A stretch of 64,000 nucleotides of DNA from Rosenbergiella metrosideri (GTDB lineage Bacteria > Pseudomonadota > Gammaproteobacteria > Enterobacterales > Enterobacteriaceae): contig NZ_JALBCV010000002.1 in assembly GCF_022602565.1 (NCBI RefSeq), positions 236,677 to 300,676 on the forward strand, in the 5' to 3' direction. Position numbers and translations under genes: made by a program. The notes beneath the pieces were generated by a model, which was given only the letters and a program-made list of their open reading frames with translations, did not search any database and was not told the DNA's origin. Shown here one piece after another: positions 1-7,588 of the stretch (the first letter of the stretch is position 1; every line of letters starts with the position of its first letter).

Positions 1-930
1 AATCCCGAGGCAGCAGAGCAAGCTAAACAAGCGGCAGCTCAAGCGAAAGCCGAGGCAGCAGAGCAAGCTAAACAAGCGGCAGCTCAAGCGAAAGCCGAGG
101 CAGCAGAGCAAGCTAAACAAGCGGCAGCTCAAGCGAAAGCTGAGGCAGCAGAGCAAGCTAAGCAAGCAGCCGCGCAAGCGAAAGCTGAGGCAGCAGAGCA
201 AGCTAAGCAAGCAGCCGCGCAAGCGAAAGCTGAGGCGAAGGCGAAAGCTGCGCAGGAGGCGAAAGCTCAAGCTGCTGTAGAAGCAAAAGCGGCGCAAGAG
301 GCTAAAGCCAAAGCAGCTGCGGAGGCAAAAGCCAAGACCGCGCAAGAAGCTAAAGCCAAAGCTGCAGCGGACGCGAAAGCGAAAGCAGCAGAAGAAGCTA
401 AAGAAAAAGCTGCAGCAGAGGCGAAAGCGAAAGCTGCCCAAGAAGCTAAAGATAAGGCTACTGCGGAAGCGAAGGCCAAGGCTGATGCTAAAGCTAAAGC
501 TGCAGCAGAAGCAAAAGCCGCTAAAGCAAAAGCGGCGAAAAACGATGCCGCGCTAGATGATCTTTTAGGCGGTTTATCCTCCGGGAAAAACGCACCGAAA
601 TCAGCAGCAAGTGGTGGCGCATCGGGACAGGGTAATCAGAAAAAAGCAGGGGTCTCTGGCGCAGCGATCCAAAGTTACCTTGGTCAAGTGCAAAGTGCGA
701 TACAAAGCAAGTTTTACGATGCAGACAACTATGTCGGTAAACAGTGCTCAGTACACATAAAATTAGCGCCTGATGGGCTATTAATCTCTGCAACCTCTGC
801 AGGAGGCGATCCTGCGCTTTGCCAAGCTGCACTGACGGCATCGCGTATGGCTCATATTCCGAAACCGCCAAGCCAAGATGTATGGGCGGCGGTGAAAGAC
901 GCGACGATTACCTTTAAACCCGGTCAATAA
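1..930 (+). CDS. tolA: TolA, C-terminal part (5' end outside window)
   Basis: Inner-membrane-anchored periplasm-spanning protein of the Tol-Pal complex, which couples proton-motive force to outer-membrane constriction at division. Frame 1 is open from base 1 to the TAA at 928-930, giving 309 codons, so the start and membrane anchor lie upstream of the window. Visible residues 1-about 180 are the Ala/Lys/Glu/Gln-rich helical domain II, beginning with five near-identical 15-residue units. Residues about 220-309 are the globular domain III, with GAAIQSYLGQVQSAI near its start, two cysteines, and FKPGQ at the end. This domain binds TolB and Pal and is the usual phage/colicin receptor. tolB follows after 112 bp. 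The gene name is certain; the full length cannot be judged. Confidence 0.97.
   Translation, partial: NPEAAEQAKQAAAQAKAEAAEQAKQAAAQAKAEAAEQAKQAAAQAKAEAAEQAKQAAAQAKAEAAEQAKQAAAQAKAEAKAKAAQEAKAQAAVEAKAAQEAKAKAAAEAKAKTAQEAKAKAAADAKAKAAEEAKEKAAAEAKAKAAQEAKDKATAEAKAKADAKAKAAAEAKAAKAKAAKNDAALDDLLGGLSSGKNAPKSAASGGASGQGNQKKAGVSGAAIQSYLGQVQSAIQSKFYDADNYVGKQCSVHIKLAPDGLLISATSAGGDPALCQAALTASRMAHIPKPPSQDVWAAVKDATITFKPGQ
7..231 (+). repeat. Five tandem 45 bp units inside tolA domain II
   Basis: Units start at 7, 52, 97, 142 and 187. Each encodes the 15-residue block AEAAEQAKQAAAQAK in register (the last Ala-to-Glu step begins the next unit). The first three are almost base-identical and the last two share their own variants (aag for aaa, gccgcg for gcggca-type codons), suggesting recent duplication in two rounds. 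After 231 the helix continues with looser KA/EA repeats. Confidence 0.9.
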
Positions 931-1042
931 GCTGGCTGTAACACGACCTGTGGCGATAGGGAACACTGGTGGCTCGCACTAGCGGCCATCAGATATTAGG
1001 AAACCACTTATCATGAGCGATTGTTCAGGTATGGGAGATAAA

Positions 1043-2338
1043 ATGAAACAGGCATTACGAATAACGTTGAGCTTTTTTCTGTTGGCGTGGGCAGCAATCG
1101 CGCAAGCAGAGGTACATATTGAAATTACCCAAGGGGTAAATACTGCGCGTCCTATTGGTGTTGTGCCTTTCCAATGGAGTGGCGGTGGCTCAGCGCCTGA
1201 AGATATCGGTGGTATAGTTGCGGCAGATCTGCGTAATAGTGGTAAGTTCAATCCTTTGGATCGTTCACGCCTTCCACAACAACCGACAAGCGCTCAAGAG
1301 GTACAACCTGCAGCATGGTCAGCGCTGGGTATTGATGCTGTCGTAGTAGGACAAGTTAAAGGTAATGCCGATGGTAGCTATCAAATTAGTTATCAACTTG
1401 TTGATACTGCAGGCGCCCCGGGCACCGTGCTCGCGCAGAATTCGTATAAAGTGACCAAACAGTGGTTACGTTATGCAGCTCACACTGCCAGTGATGAAGT
1501 CTTCCAAAAATTAACTGGAATTAAAGGTGCCTTCCGTACGCGTATCGCGTATGTAGTACAGACTAATGGCGGACAGTTCCCTTACGAACTGCGTGTATCT
1601 GACTACGACGGCTACAATCAAAATGTTGTACATCGTTCGAGTGAACCATTGATGTCACCGGCTTGGTCGCCAGATGGAAGCAAGGTCGCTTACGTGACAT
1701 TCGAAAGTGGTCGTTCGGCGTTGGTGGTACAAACACTCTCAAACAGTAGTATCCGTCAAATTGCTTCGTTCCCTCGTCACAATGGCGCACCCGCGTTTTC
1801 ACCGGATGGGACTAAGCTGGCTTTCGCGTTATCGAAAACAGGTAGCTTAAACCTTTATGTGATGGATTTAGGTTCAGGTCAAATTAGTCAAATTACTAAT
1901 GGCCGTTATAATAGTACTGAACCGACGTGGTTCCCTGATAGTCAGAATATTGCCTACACCTCTGACCAAGGTGGATTACCTCAAATTTACAAATTAAATA
2001 TCAACGGTGGTACACCACAGCGTATCACTTGGCAAGGTGGTCAAAATCAAGACGCTGATGTCGCAACCGATGGTAAATCAATGGTGATGGTTAGCACTGC
2101 AGGTGGTGCGCAACATATCGCTCGACAAGATCTAGAGACAGGGGCAGTACAAACATTGTCTAGCTCTTATCTGGATGAGACGCCAAGTCTAGCACCTAAC
2201 GGCACGATGGTGATCTATAGCTCTACTCAGGGTTATGGTTCCGTATTGCAGTTGGTTTCGACCGATGGGCGTTTCAAAGCGCGTCTTCCGACGACTGATG
2301 GACAGGTAAAATTCCCTGCCTGGTCGCCGTATATGTGA
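1043..2338 (+). CDS. tolB: TolB, periplasmic beta-propeller of Tol-Pal
   Basis: Periplasmic protein that binds Pal and TolA domain III and signals between the inner and outer membrane. The 431-residue length matches the family (E. coli 430). I chose the ATG at 1043 because it gives the family N-terminus MKQALRI and has GGGAGA just upstream; the frame also opens 30 bp earlier at 1013. Residues 1-22 are a signal peptide ending AQA. Residues about 23-160 are the alpha/beta domain with PIGVVPFQW. From about 165 to the end is the six-bladed propeller, with repeated SPDG-type turns ([30 protein letters not shown]). The gene lies between tolA and pal in the standard order. Confidence 0.98.
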   Translation: MKQALRITLSFFLLAWAAIAQAEVHIEITQGVNTARPIGVVPFQWSGGGSAPEDIGGIVAADLRNSGKFNPLDRSRLPQQPTSAQEVQPAAWSALGIDAVVVGQVKGNADGSYQISYQLVDTAGAPGTVLAQNSYKVTKQWLRYAAHTASDEVFQKLTGIKGAFRTRIAYVVQTNGGQFPYELRVSDYDGYNQNVVHRSSEPLMSPAWSPDGSKVAYVTFESGRSALVVQTLSNSSIRQIASFPRHNGAPAFSPDGTKLAFALSKTGSLNLYVMDLGSGQISQITNGRYNSTEPTWFPDSQNIAYTSDQGGLPQIYKLNINGGTPQRITWQGGQNQDADVATDGKSMVMVSTAGGAQHIARQDLETGAVQTLSSSYLDETPSLAPNGTMVIYSSTQGYGSVLQLVSTDGRFKARLPTTDGQVKFPAWSPYM

Positions 2339-2382
2339 TGCATGTGTAAATATGTATGGCAAACTATAATAGGATTTTCGAA

Positions 2383-2913
2383 ATGCAATTCAATAAAGTG
2401 CTGAAAGGTTTACTGCTGGCTCTGCCAGTGTTAGCGGTTGCTGCATGTTCTTCTCACAAGAACAACAATGACCAATCAGGCTCTACCACTGGTGCAGATA
2501 GCGCTTACGGTAACGGCATGTCTGGCAATGGCAGCAACGGCAACATGTCTTCAGATGAGCAAGCCCGTCTGCAGATGCAACAACTGCAACAAAACAACAT
2601 TGTTTACTTTGGTCTGGACAAGTATGACATCCTGCCTGAGTTTGCACAGATGTTAGATCAACACGCTAACTTCTTACGTAGCAACCCTTCTTACAAAGTG
2701 ACTATCGAAGGTCACGCGGATGAGCGCGGTACGCCAGAATACAACATCGCCCTGGGCGAGCGTCGTGCTAACGCGGTTAAAATGTACCTGCAAGGTAAAG
2801 GCGTAGGCGAAGACCAAATGTCTATCGTCTCTTACGGTAAAGAGAAACCAGCAGTCTTAGGTCATGACCAAGCTGCATGGGCGAAAAACCGTCGTGCTGT
2901 ATTGGTATACTAA
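2383..2913 (+). CDS. pal: Pal, peptidoglycan-associated outer-membrane lipoprotein
   Basis: Outer-membrane lipoprotein that holds the membrane to peptidoglycan and is recycled by TolB. It has 176 residues from the ATG at 2383, which gives [10 protein letters not shown] like E. coli; an in-frame upstream start at 2356 lacks this fit. The signal peptide ends in the lipobox VAAC with Cys22 as the lipidated residue. A Ser/Gly/Asn-rich linker of about 45 residues follows, then the OmpA-like domain. That domain contains [11 protein letters not shown] and the diaminopimelate-binding segment [13 protein letters not shown] with its Asp and Arg. It is 44 bp after tolB and 9 bp before cpoB, so likely co-transcribed. 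Confidence 0.98.
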   Translation: MQFNKVLKGLLLALPVLAVAACSSHKNNNDQSGSTTGADSAYGNGMSGNGSNGNMSSDEQARLQMQQLQQNNIVYFGLDKYDILPEFAQMLDQHANFLRSNPSYKVTIEGHADERGTPEYNIALGERRANAVKMYLQGKGVGEDQMSIVSYGKEKPAVLGHDQAAWAKNRRAVLVY

Positions 2914-2922
2914 GAGAAAACT

Positions 2923-3714
2923 ATGATTAGTAACTTCAGACTTCATACATTGGGTCTGTCGTTACTGATTGGCGTAGCGGCCGTTCCGGCCGCTCATGCC
3001 CAGGCGTCAATCAGTAGCGCTGGCTCGGGATCGACCGAAGACCGTGTCACCACCCTCGAACGAATCTCCAACGCACAATCTCAACTTCTCCAGCAACTGC
3101 AACAGCAGTTGAACGATACCCAAAGTGATATTGATGCGCTGCGTGGTGAGATCCAACAGAATAGCTATCAACTGAATCAAGTGGTTGAACGGCAAAAGCA
3201 ACTCTATCAACAAATCGATACCCTAAGCAGTAGTGGGGCGGCCGCCTCAGCTACCTCTTCAGCTTCAAGCGATAATAGTCAACAAGCCTCTACAACCGAC
3301 CAATCTGCTAGTGACGCTGCAGGACAGGTAGGAACCCAGACTGGCGATATGAATAAAGATTATAATGCGGCTGTCGATTTGGTATTGAAGCAGAACAAGC
3401 CTGATGAGGCGATGGCGGCATTACAAGCTTGGGTTAAAAAATATCCGGACTCCACTTACCAACCTAATGCTAATTATTGGTTAGGGCAGCTCTATTATAA
3501 TAAGGGGCAGAAAGATAACGCCGCTTATTATTTTGCCACGGTAGTGAAAAAATACCCTAAATCTCCAAAATCGGCAGAAGCGTTGTTGAAGATTGGTACC
3601 ATCATGAAGGATAAAAATCAGCTGGATAAAGCCAAATCTGTTTGGCAGCAAGTGATTCAGCTCTATCCTAATACCCCTTCAGCAAAAGTGGCGCAAAAAG
3701 CCTTAGCCGAGTAA
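2923..3714 (+). CDS. cpoB: CpoB (YbgF), Tol-associated TPR protein
   Basis: Periplasmic coordinator that links PBP1B peptidoglycan synthesis with Tol-driven outer-membrane constriction. It has 263 residues, the same as E. coli. A signal peptide ends AAHA at residue 26. Residues about 40-100 form a Gln-rich trimerising coiled coil (heptads of Leu with QQLQQQL). A low-complexity Ser/Ala/Gln linker follows, and from about 145 three TPR-like repeats run to the end, recognisable from NYWLGQLYYNKG and AEALLKIGTIMKD. Last gene of the tol-pal operon; the start follows the pal stop by 9 bp. Confidence 0.97.
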   Translation: MISNFRLHTLGLSLLIGVAAVPAAHAQASISSAGSGSTEDRVTTLERISNAQSQLLQQLQQQLNDTQSDIDALRGEIQQNSYQLNQVVERQKQLYQQIDTLSSSGAAASATSSASSDNSQQASTTDQSASDAAGQVGTQTGDMNKDYNAAVDLVLKQNKPDEAMAALQAWVKKYPDSTYQPNANYWLGQLYYNKGQKDNAAYYFATVVKKYPKSPKSAEALLKIGTIMKDKNQLDKAKSVWQQVIQLYPNTPSAKVAQKALAE

Positions 3715-3801
3715 TGTTAAGATTTTTTCAGCAATTTCTGGCTGAATAGTGTCCGTGTCGCTGTAAAGGTAAGCAACTGATGATTTATTTTGAATTAATG
3801 G

Positions 3802-3829
3802 TTGCGCTGTCTCGGTAAATCAGTAATAT
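3802..3829 (+). promoter_or_regulatory. Probable promoter of the tRNA-Lys operon
   Basis: TTGCGC at 3802-3807 and TAATAT at 3824-3829 with a 16 bp spacer. The stretch immediately after the -10 box is GC-rich (gccgccgttgccg), which is typical of stringently controlled stable-RNA promoters. It sits about 50 bp upstream of the first tRNA. Called by eye. Confidence 0.6.
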
Positions 3830-3880
3830 ATGCCGCCGTTGCCGAGACAAACTTAAACAGTGTTTTTGGCAAGGAAAATC

Positions 3881-3956
3881 GGGTCGTTAGCTCAGTTGGT
3901 AGAGCAGTTGACTTTTAATCAATTGGTCGCAGGTTCGAATCCTGCACGACCCACCA
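3881..3956 (+). tRNA. tRNA-Lys(UUU), copy 1
   Basis: A 76-base cloverleaf with a GGGTCGT/ACGACCC acceptor stem, TTAGCTCAGTTGGTAGAGC D arm, anticodon loop CTTTTAA with anticodon TTT, the T arm GCAGGTTCGAATCCTGC, and an encoded CCA. First of three identical copies where E. coli has the lysT-valT-lysW cluster; no tRNA-Val is interleaved here. Confidence 0.98.
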
Positions 3957-3993
3957 CTTAAGTGGGGACTGATTTTCCAGAATGATTTAAGAT

Positions 3994-4069
3994 GGGTCGT
4001 TAGCTCAGTTGGTAGAGCAGTTGACTTTTAATCAATTGGTCGCAGGTTCGAATCCTGCACGACCCACCA
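3994..4069 (+). tRNA. tRNA-Lys(UUU), copy 2
   Basis: Identical in sequence to copy 1, with anticodon TTT and encoded CCA. It is separated from copy 1 by a 37 bp spacer, so the three genes are almost certainly processed from one transcript. Confidence 0.98.
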
Positions 4070-4088
4070 TCTTAATCATCCCTATTCA

Positions 4089-4164
4089 GGGTCGTTAGCT
4101 CAGTTGGTAGAGCAGTTGACTTTTAATCAATTGGTCGCAGGTTCGAATCCTGCACGACCCACCA
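4089..4164 (+). tRNA. tRNA-Lys(UUU), copy 3
   Basis: Third identical copy, 19 bp after copy 2. Its final 18 bases (atcctgcacgacccacca) are also the first 18 bases of the downstream tandem repeat and appear again at 4316-4333. Confidence 0.98.
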
Positions 4165-4315
4165 AATTTTGTAAAAAAGCACCTTATAGGTGCTTTTTTT
4201 CGTTCCAACACTCGATGTTAAATCGTACAGGATGAGAACCTGCAGCAGGTTCGAGTCGAACGCAGTGAGACAGCGTTGCCAGTGGCAACGACCCGTAGGG
4301 CGAGCGTAGCGAGTC
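4147..4315 (+). repeat. tRNA-tail tandem repeat, unit 1 (169 bp)
   Basis: The unit starts with the last 18 bases of tRNA-Lys copy 3. It continues through a terminator hairpin (4173-4200) and a segment with GCAGGTTCGA, GAACGCAGTGAG and CGAGCGTAGCGAG motifs. Unit 2 then begins again with the tRNA tail. The layout resembles the 178 bp repeats after E. coli tyrT, which also begin with the tRNA 3' end. The last part of the unit looks like a tRNA T-loop (GCAGGTTCGA ... ATCCTGCACGACCCACCA) split by about 70 bp of inserted sequence. Confidence 0.85.
4173..4201 (+). terminator. Terminator hairpin after the tRNA operon (unit 1)
   Basis: AGCACCT TAT AGGTGCT stem-loop followed by seven T. It lies 8 bp past the CCA of tRNA copy 3. 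The same hairpin recurs in repeat unit 2. Confidence 0.85.
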
Positions 4316-4463
4316 ATCCTGCACGACCCACCAAATTTTGTAAAAAAGCACCTTATAGGTGCTTTTTTTTCGTTCCAACACTCGGTGTTAAATCGTACAG
4401 GATGAGAACCTGCAGCAGGTTCGAGTCGAACGCAGTGAGACAGCGTTGCCAGTAGCAACGACC
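4316..4463 (+). repeat. tRNA-tail tandem repeat, unit 2 (partial, 148 bp)
   Basis: Near-identical copy of 4147-4292. Differences are eight instead of seven T after the hairpin, actcggtg for actcgatg, and agtagcaacg for agtggcaacg. The copy stops at 4463, before the GAGCGTAGCGAG segment, so the array is about 1.9 units long. Confidence 0.85.
4342..4370 (+). terminator. Second copy of the tRNA terminator hairpin
   Basis: Same AGCACCT/AGGTGCT stem with eight T. Having two identical terminators in series would catch read-through from the tRNA operon. Confidence 0.8.
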
Positions 4464-4498
4464 TACCAAGTTCCTACTGGAGCCAAGCCTCTAGTCAT

Positions 4499-4531
4499 GA
4501 CCGCGCCAGAGAATGCTGACGCGGTTTTTTT
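4499..4531 (+). terminator. Final terminator of the tRNA region
   Basis: CCGCG-c-CAG ... CTG-a-CGCGG hairpin followed by seven T. It is the third possible stop for tRNA-operon transcripts and separates them from the convergent DUF3750 gene. Confidence 0.75.
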
Positions 4532-4551
4532 GTCTCGATAACACTCATCGG

Positions 4552-5310
4552 TTAAGGATCATGATGATCGGCGGGTAGGTTACCGATGAAAGGAAGTCGA
4601 CCCTGCAGCGGTGAAACGTTAATCCCTAGATTCATTCCCAGTAAGTTGAATTCAATCCCTTCTTGTTCACCTAGGTTAATCCCTAATAGCCCTAAAAAGG
4701 ACAGTTGTATCCCTTTACCTGAAGGGGGACGGCCAATTGGGTCGGTTAAGGAACGATAATCCTTGCCTATCGCATTAGCAGGCATATTGAGTTCCAGCTG
4801 AGGAACTTGACGTCCTATATGCGCAATGAAGGTATTACTATTAGGCCCAGGCCATGCATGGTAGGTATGTGGATAGGGATAGCTGTGTACTGCAGCGTCC
4901 AGACGCGGAATCATGGCTTCCGCGGCCTCTCCCCGGTACTCTACCAAGATATGAGGGCGTGCCCCATACCAATAACCATCAGCAATGGCATAGTCTTTCC
5001 GGATCAAATCACTATTGCGCCAGCCAATAACGTCATAACGCGTATAGTGGGTCTCGCCACTGCGCTTATAGACGAGCCAAGTGTGCACGGTAAAATGCCC
5101 ACGCCATCCATAGGTCTTAGCCGCCAATACGGCTACCAGTGCGCTATCCTTTATCGACGCGGGGTCAGCTAAGAGTTGTGCAGAGTCTCGGCGCGCAGTA
5201 GTCCAGCTATCCCCGATAACAGGACGATTAGCGGCCCTGTCAGTGAGATAACTGGCGAGTAAGGCTAATAATGCGATAATAATGTAAGCGAAGAGGCCGC
5301 GACGTAGCAT
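4552..5310 (-). CDS. DUF3750 family membrane-anchored protein
   Basis: Function unknown. It has 252 residues from the ATG at 5310, chosen because it gives a normal signal-anchor (MLRRGLFAYIIIALLALLASYL, listed in two parts: Lys/Arg-poor start, then about 18 hydrophobic residues). AAGGAG lies 13 bp upstream; the frame also extends to 5379. The rest is predicted periplasmic, with the conserved-looking WRGHFTVHTWLVYK, YDVIGWR and YPYPHTYHAWPGPNSNTF blocks that I associate with DUF3750. His and Trp are abundant and the C-terminus is Gly/Asn/Leu-rich (LLGINLGEQEG, LLGMNLGINV). It occupies the place between the tRNA cluster and pnuC where E. coli has nadA, on the opposite strand. Family assignment is moderate; no catalytic role can be given. 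Confidence 0.75.
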   Translation of the reverse strand: MLRRGLFAYIIIALLALLASYLTDRAANRPVIGDSWTTARRDSAQLLADPASIKDSALVAVLAAKTYGWRGHFTVHTWLVYKRSGETHYTRYDVIGWRNSDLIRKDYAIADGYWYGARPHILVEYRGEAAEAMIPRLDAAVHSYPYPHTYHAWPGPNSNTFIAHIGRQVPQLELNMPANAIGKDYRSLTDPIGRPPSGKGIQLSFLGLLGINLGEQEGIEFNLLGMNLGINVSPLQGRLPFIGNLPADHHDP

Positions 5311-5443
5311 AAGAATAGTTACGCTCCTTAAAACGGAAGTAGATAAGATAGAGTGTAGGAAGTCATGATGGAAACACAACTTAACTTGGGAGAGTGGGGA
5401 AAATTAAGGAAATAAAAGACAAACGGACCGACTTATTGTATGT

Positions 5444-5461
5444 TGTTTAGTATACTAAACA
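5444..5461 (+). promoter_or_regulatory. NadR operator in front of pnuC
   Basis: A perfect 18 bp palindrome TGTTTA-GTATAC-TAAACA, matching the NadR box pattern TGTTTA-N6-TAAACA known for nadA-pnuC, nadB and pncB. It lies 12 bp before the pnuC start, so bound NadR would block transcription or initiation of pnuC directly. Confidence 0.88.
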
Positions 5462-5473
5462 TGAGGTGCGGCG

Positions 5474-6190
5474 ATGAATTTTTTCAGTATCAATACGTTG
5501 TTAGTGCATATTCCTTTAGGTAAGCAGGGCTACGATCTCTCATGGATTGAAGCGGTCGGTACCCTTTGTGGATTACTCTGTATCTGGCTTGCAAGCAAAG
5601 AGAAAATCATCAATTATCCCTTTGGTATTGTTAATGTGCTGCTGTTTGCGGTTATCTTTTATCAAATACAGCTTTACTCCAGTCTCCTGCTACAAATTTT
5701 CTTCCTACTGGCCAATGTCTACGGTTGGTACGCTTGGACCCGACAAACGTCTTCTCAACAAGTAGAGCTCCAAATACGTTGGCTGGGGACGCGTGCGCGT
5801 ACAGTGTGGGGGGCAGTTTCTTTGATCTCAATACTCGTCATGACACGCTTTATTGATGCTATTTTTGGGCTATTCGCTCGCCTAACCGTTATGCTTCTCA
5901 ATCAATTAGGGCTTACGGCTCAGCTTCCGGTGTTACAACCCGATGCCTATCCTTTCTGGGATGCCTGTATGACCATTCTATCGGTTGTGGCGATGATTTT
6001 CATGACACGTAAATGGGTGGAAAACTGGATACTGTGGGTGGTGATTAACATCATCAGCGTCGTAATATTCACTCTACAAGGGGTTTACGCTATGTCGATT
6101 GAGTATATGATTCTCACGTTTATCGCGATTAATGGTGTGCGTCTCTGGTCGAGAAAAGCCTCGCAGAATGACGGTTCACACACTTCTTAA
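5474..6190 (+). CDS. pnuC: PnuC, nicotinamide riboside transporter
   Basis: Inner-membrane facilitator of nicotinamide riboside uptake for NAD salvage. It has 238 residues (E. coli 239). About seven hydrophobic segments are visible, with the family's WIEAVGTLCGLLCIWLASKE at the start, NVYGWYAW in the middle, and WILWVVINIISVVIF near the end. GAGGTG lies 6-11 bp before the ATG. In E. coli it is the second gene of nadA-pnuC; here nadA is absent from this locus and pnuC stands alone behind its own NadR palindrome. This suggests reliance on precursor uptake, or a nadA elsewhere. Confidence 0.95.
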   Translation: MNFFSINTLLVHIPLGKQGYDLSWIEAVGTLCGLLCIWLASKEKIINYPFGIVNVLLFAVIFYQIQLYSSLLLQIFFLLANVYGWYAWTRQTSSQQVELQIRWLGTRARTVWGAVSLISILVMTRFIDAIFGLFARLTVMLLNQLGLTAQLPVLQPDAYPFWDACMTILSVVAMIFMTRKWVENWILWVVINIISVVIFTLQGVYAMSIEYMILTFIAINGVRLWSRKASQNDGSHTS

Positions 6191-6288
6191 TTCCCTGAGG
6201 GAAAAAGTGGCAATAAGGGTTTGCAGTTTGACAGTGGCACGTTAGAGTATCGCTAGGACAACGGCACACTTATCGTGATGGAATAATA

Positions 6289-7344
6289 ATGAGCTATAAA
6301 AACGACGATTTACGGATCACAGAAATTAAAGAACTTTTACCGCCAGTGGCACTGCTAGAGAAATTTCCTGCAACAGACCGTGCCGCTGAAACGGTGGCTA
6401 AAAGCCGTCAAGCTATTCAGCAGGTCTTGCAGCAACAAGACGATAGATTACTTGTCGTGATTGGACCTTGCTCGATTCATGATACCTATGCCGCGATGGA
6501 ATACGCTCAACGTCTTGTTGCCTTACGGGATGAACTGAAAGGCGAGTTAGAAATCGTTATGCGTGTCTACTTTGAAAAACCGCGTACCACCGTGGGTTGG
6601 AAAGGGTTGATTAACGATCCCTACATGAACGGCAGCTTTGATATCAATGAGGGATTACGATTAGGTCGTAAGCTTCTTCTGGATATCAACGATCTGGGTA
6701 TGCCGACGGCGGGAGAGTTTCTTGATATGATCACTCCCCAATATTTAGCTGATCTCATGAGCTGGGGAGCGATTGGTGCCCGTACCACTGAGTCGCAGGT
6801 ACACCGTGAATTGGCGTCTGGTCTCTCTTGTCCTGTGGGCTTTAAAAATGGTACCGACGGCACGATTAAAGTCGCGATTGATGCCATCAATGCAGCCTCC
6901 GCTGGCCACTGCTTCTTATCGGTAACCAAATATGGTCACTCGGCGATTGTTGAGACCGCAGGGAATAAAGATTGTCATATTATCCTTCGTGGCGGCAAAA
7001 CGCCTAACTATAGTGCGGAAGATGTTGCCGCCGTGAAGGCCGGCCTGACTCAAGCAGGTTTACCGCCGCAAGTGATGATCGATTTCAGCCATGCCAATAG
7101 CTCCAAGCAGTATCAAAAGCAGATGGAGGTTGCGACGGATGTTGCTGGTCAGATCGCGCAGGGTGATAACGCGATTATGGGTGTGATGATTGAAAGTCAC
7201 TTAGTGGAAGGTAACCAGAGTTTAGAGAGCGGACAGCCTCTGACCTACGGTCAAAGCGTTACAGATGCTTGTATTGGTTGGCCTGTTACGGAACAAGTAT
7301 TGAAACAGTTAGCTGAGGCGGTAATCGCACGCCGTCAAGCCTAA
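6289..7344 (+). CDS. aroG: Phe-sensitive DAHP synthase AroG
   Basis: Class I 3-deoxy-D-arabino-heptulosonate 7-phosphate synthase; condenses phosphoenolpyruvate and erythrose 4-phosphate in the first step of aromatic amino acid synthesis. It has 351 residues (E. coli 350). Signature blocks are VIGPCSIHD at about 57-65 (metal-binding Cys), YFEKPRTTVGWKG, SWGAIGARTTESQVHR, GFKNGTDG, and MIDFSHANSSKQ. It is closest to the Phe-regulated isozyme by its N-terminus MSYKNDDLRI. No clear TyrR box was seen upstream. Its downstream hairpin is the left border of the inserted LPS module. Confidence 0.97.
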   Translation: MSYKNDDLRITEIKELLPPVALLEKFPATDRAAETVAKSRQAIQQVLQQQDDRLLVVIGPCSIHDTYAAMEYAQRLVALRDELKGELEIVMRVYFEKPRTTVGWKGLINDPYMNGSFDINEGLRLGRKLLLDINDLGMPTAGEFLDMITPQYLADLMSWGAIGARTTESQVHRELASGLSCPVGFKNGTDGTIKVAIDAINAASAGHCFLSVTKYGHSAIVETAGNKDCHIILRGGKTPNYSAEDVAAVKAGLTQAGLPPQVMIDFSHANSSKQYQKQMEVATDVAGQIAQGDNAIMGVMIESHLVEGNQSLESGQPLTYGQSVTDACIGWPVTEQVLKQLAEAVIARRQA

Positions 7345-7347
7345 AAG

Positions 7348-7370
7348 AAAGGCCGGATTATCCGGCCTTA
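7348..7370 (+). terminator. Hairpin after aroG (left half of a split terminator)
   Basis: AAGGCCGGA-TTA-TCCGGCCTT perfect stem. On the plus strand it is followed by AGCC rather than a T run, while the minus strand reads into TTTCTTTT. Part of the same sequence recurs beside gpmA at 10388-10404 with a T run (cggcctttttac), so the original bidirectional terminator appears to have been split by the insertion. Confidence 0.5.
7356..7369 (+). repeat. Left 14 bp direct repeat flanking the LPS insertion
   Basis: GATTATCCGGCCTT here and again at 10388-10401, in the same orientation and about 3.03 kb apart. It encloses all the sequence that separates aroG from gpmA. Confidence 0.75.
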
Positions 7371-7588
7371 GCCAAAAGGTAACTAACATTGTAGTGATGT
7401 ACATCTGTAGCTCGTTTATTATATAAACAAAATGATTTTGAATAAAAAATATACTATCAGACTTGATGAATAGTCTCCATTCGTAATCCTAATTGCTATC
7501 GAACCACAACCGCCTTAACGTTTCTTATAGAAATTTACGCAATCCTAATATAAAATTGGATTCATCTCATTGCTTAGTGGATGAATTA

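Noticed and set aside
4123-4458. Minus-strand open frames across the tRNA tail repeats (up to 111 codons)
   Set aside because: They read antisense through tRNA-Lys, two terminators and the repeat, and their similarity to database hypothetical proteins would only reflect the repeat itself.
7493-7588. Extended GT8 start at TTG 7493
   Set aside because: The added 32 residues do not resemble the N-termini of WaaO/WaaJ, and no Shine-Dalgarno precedes the TTG.
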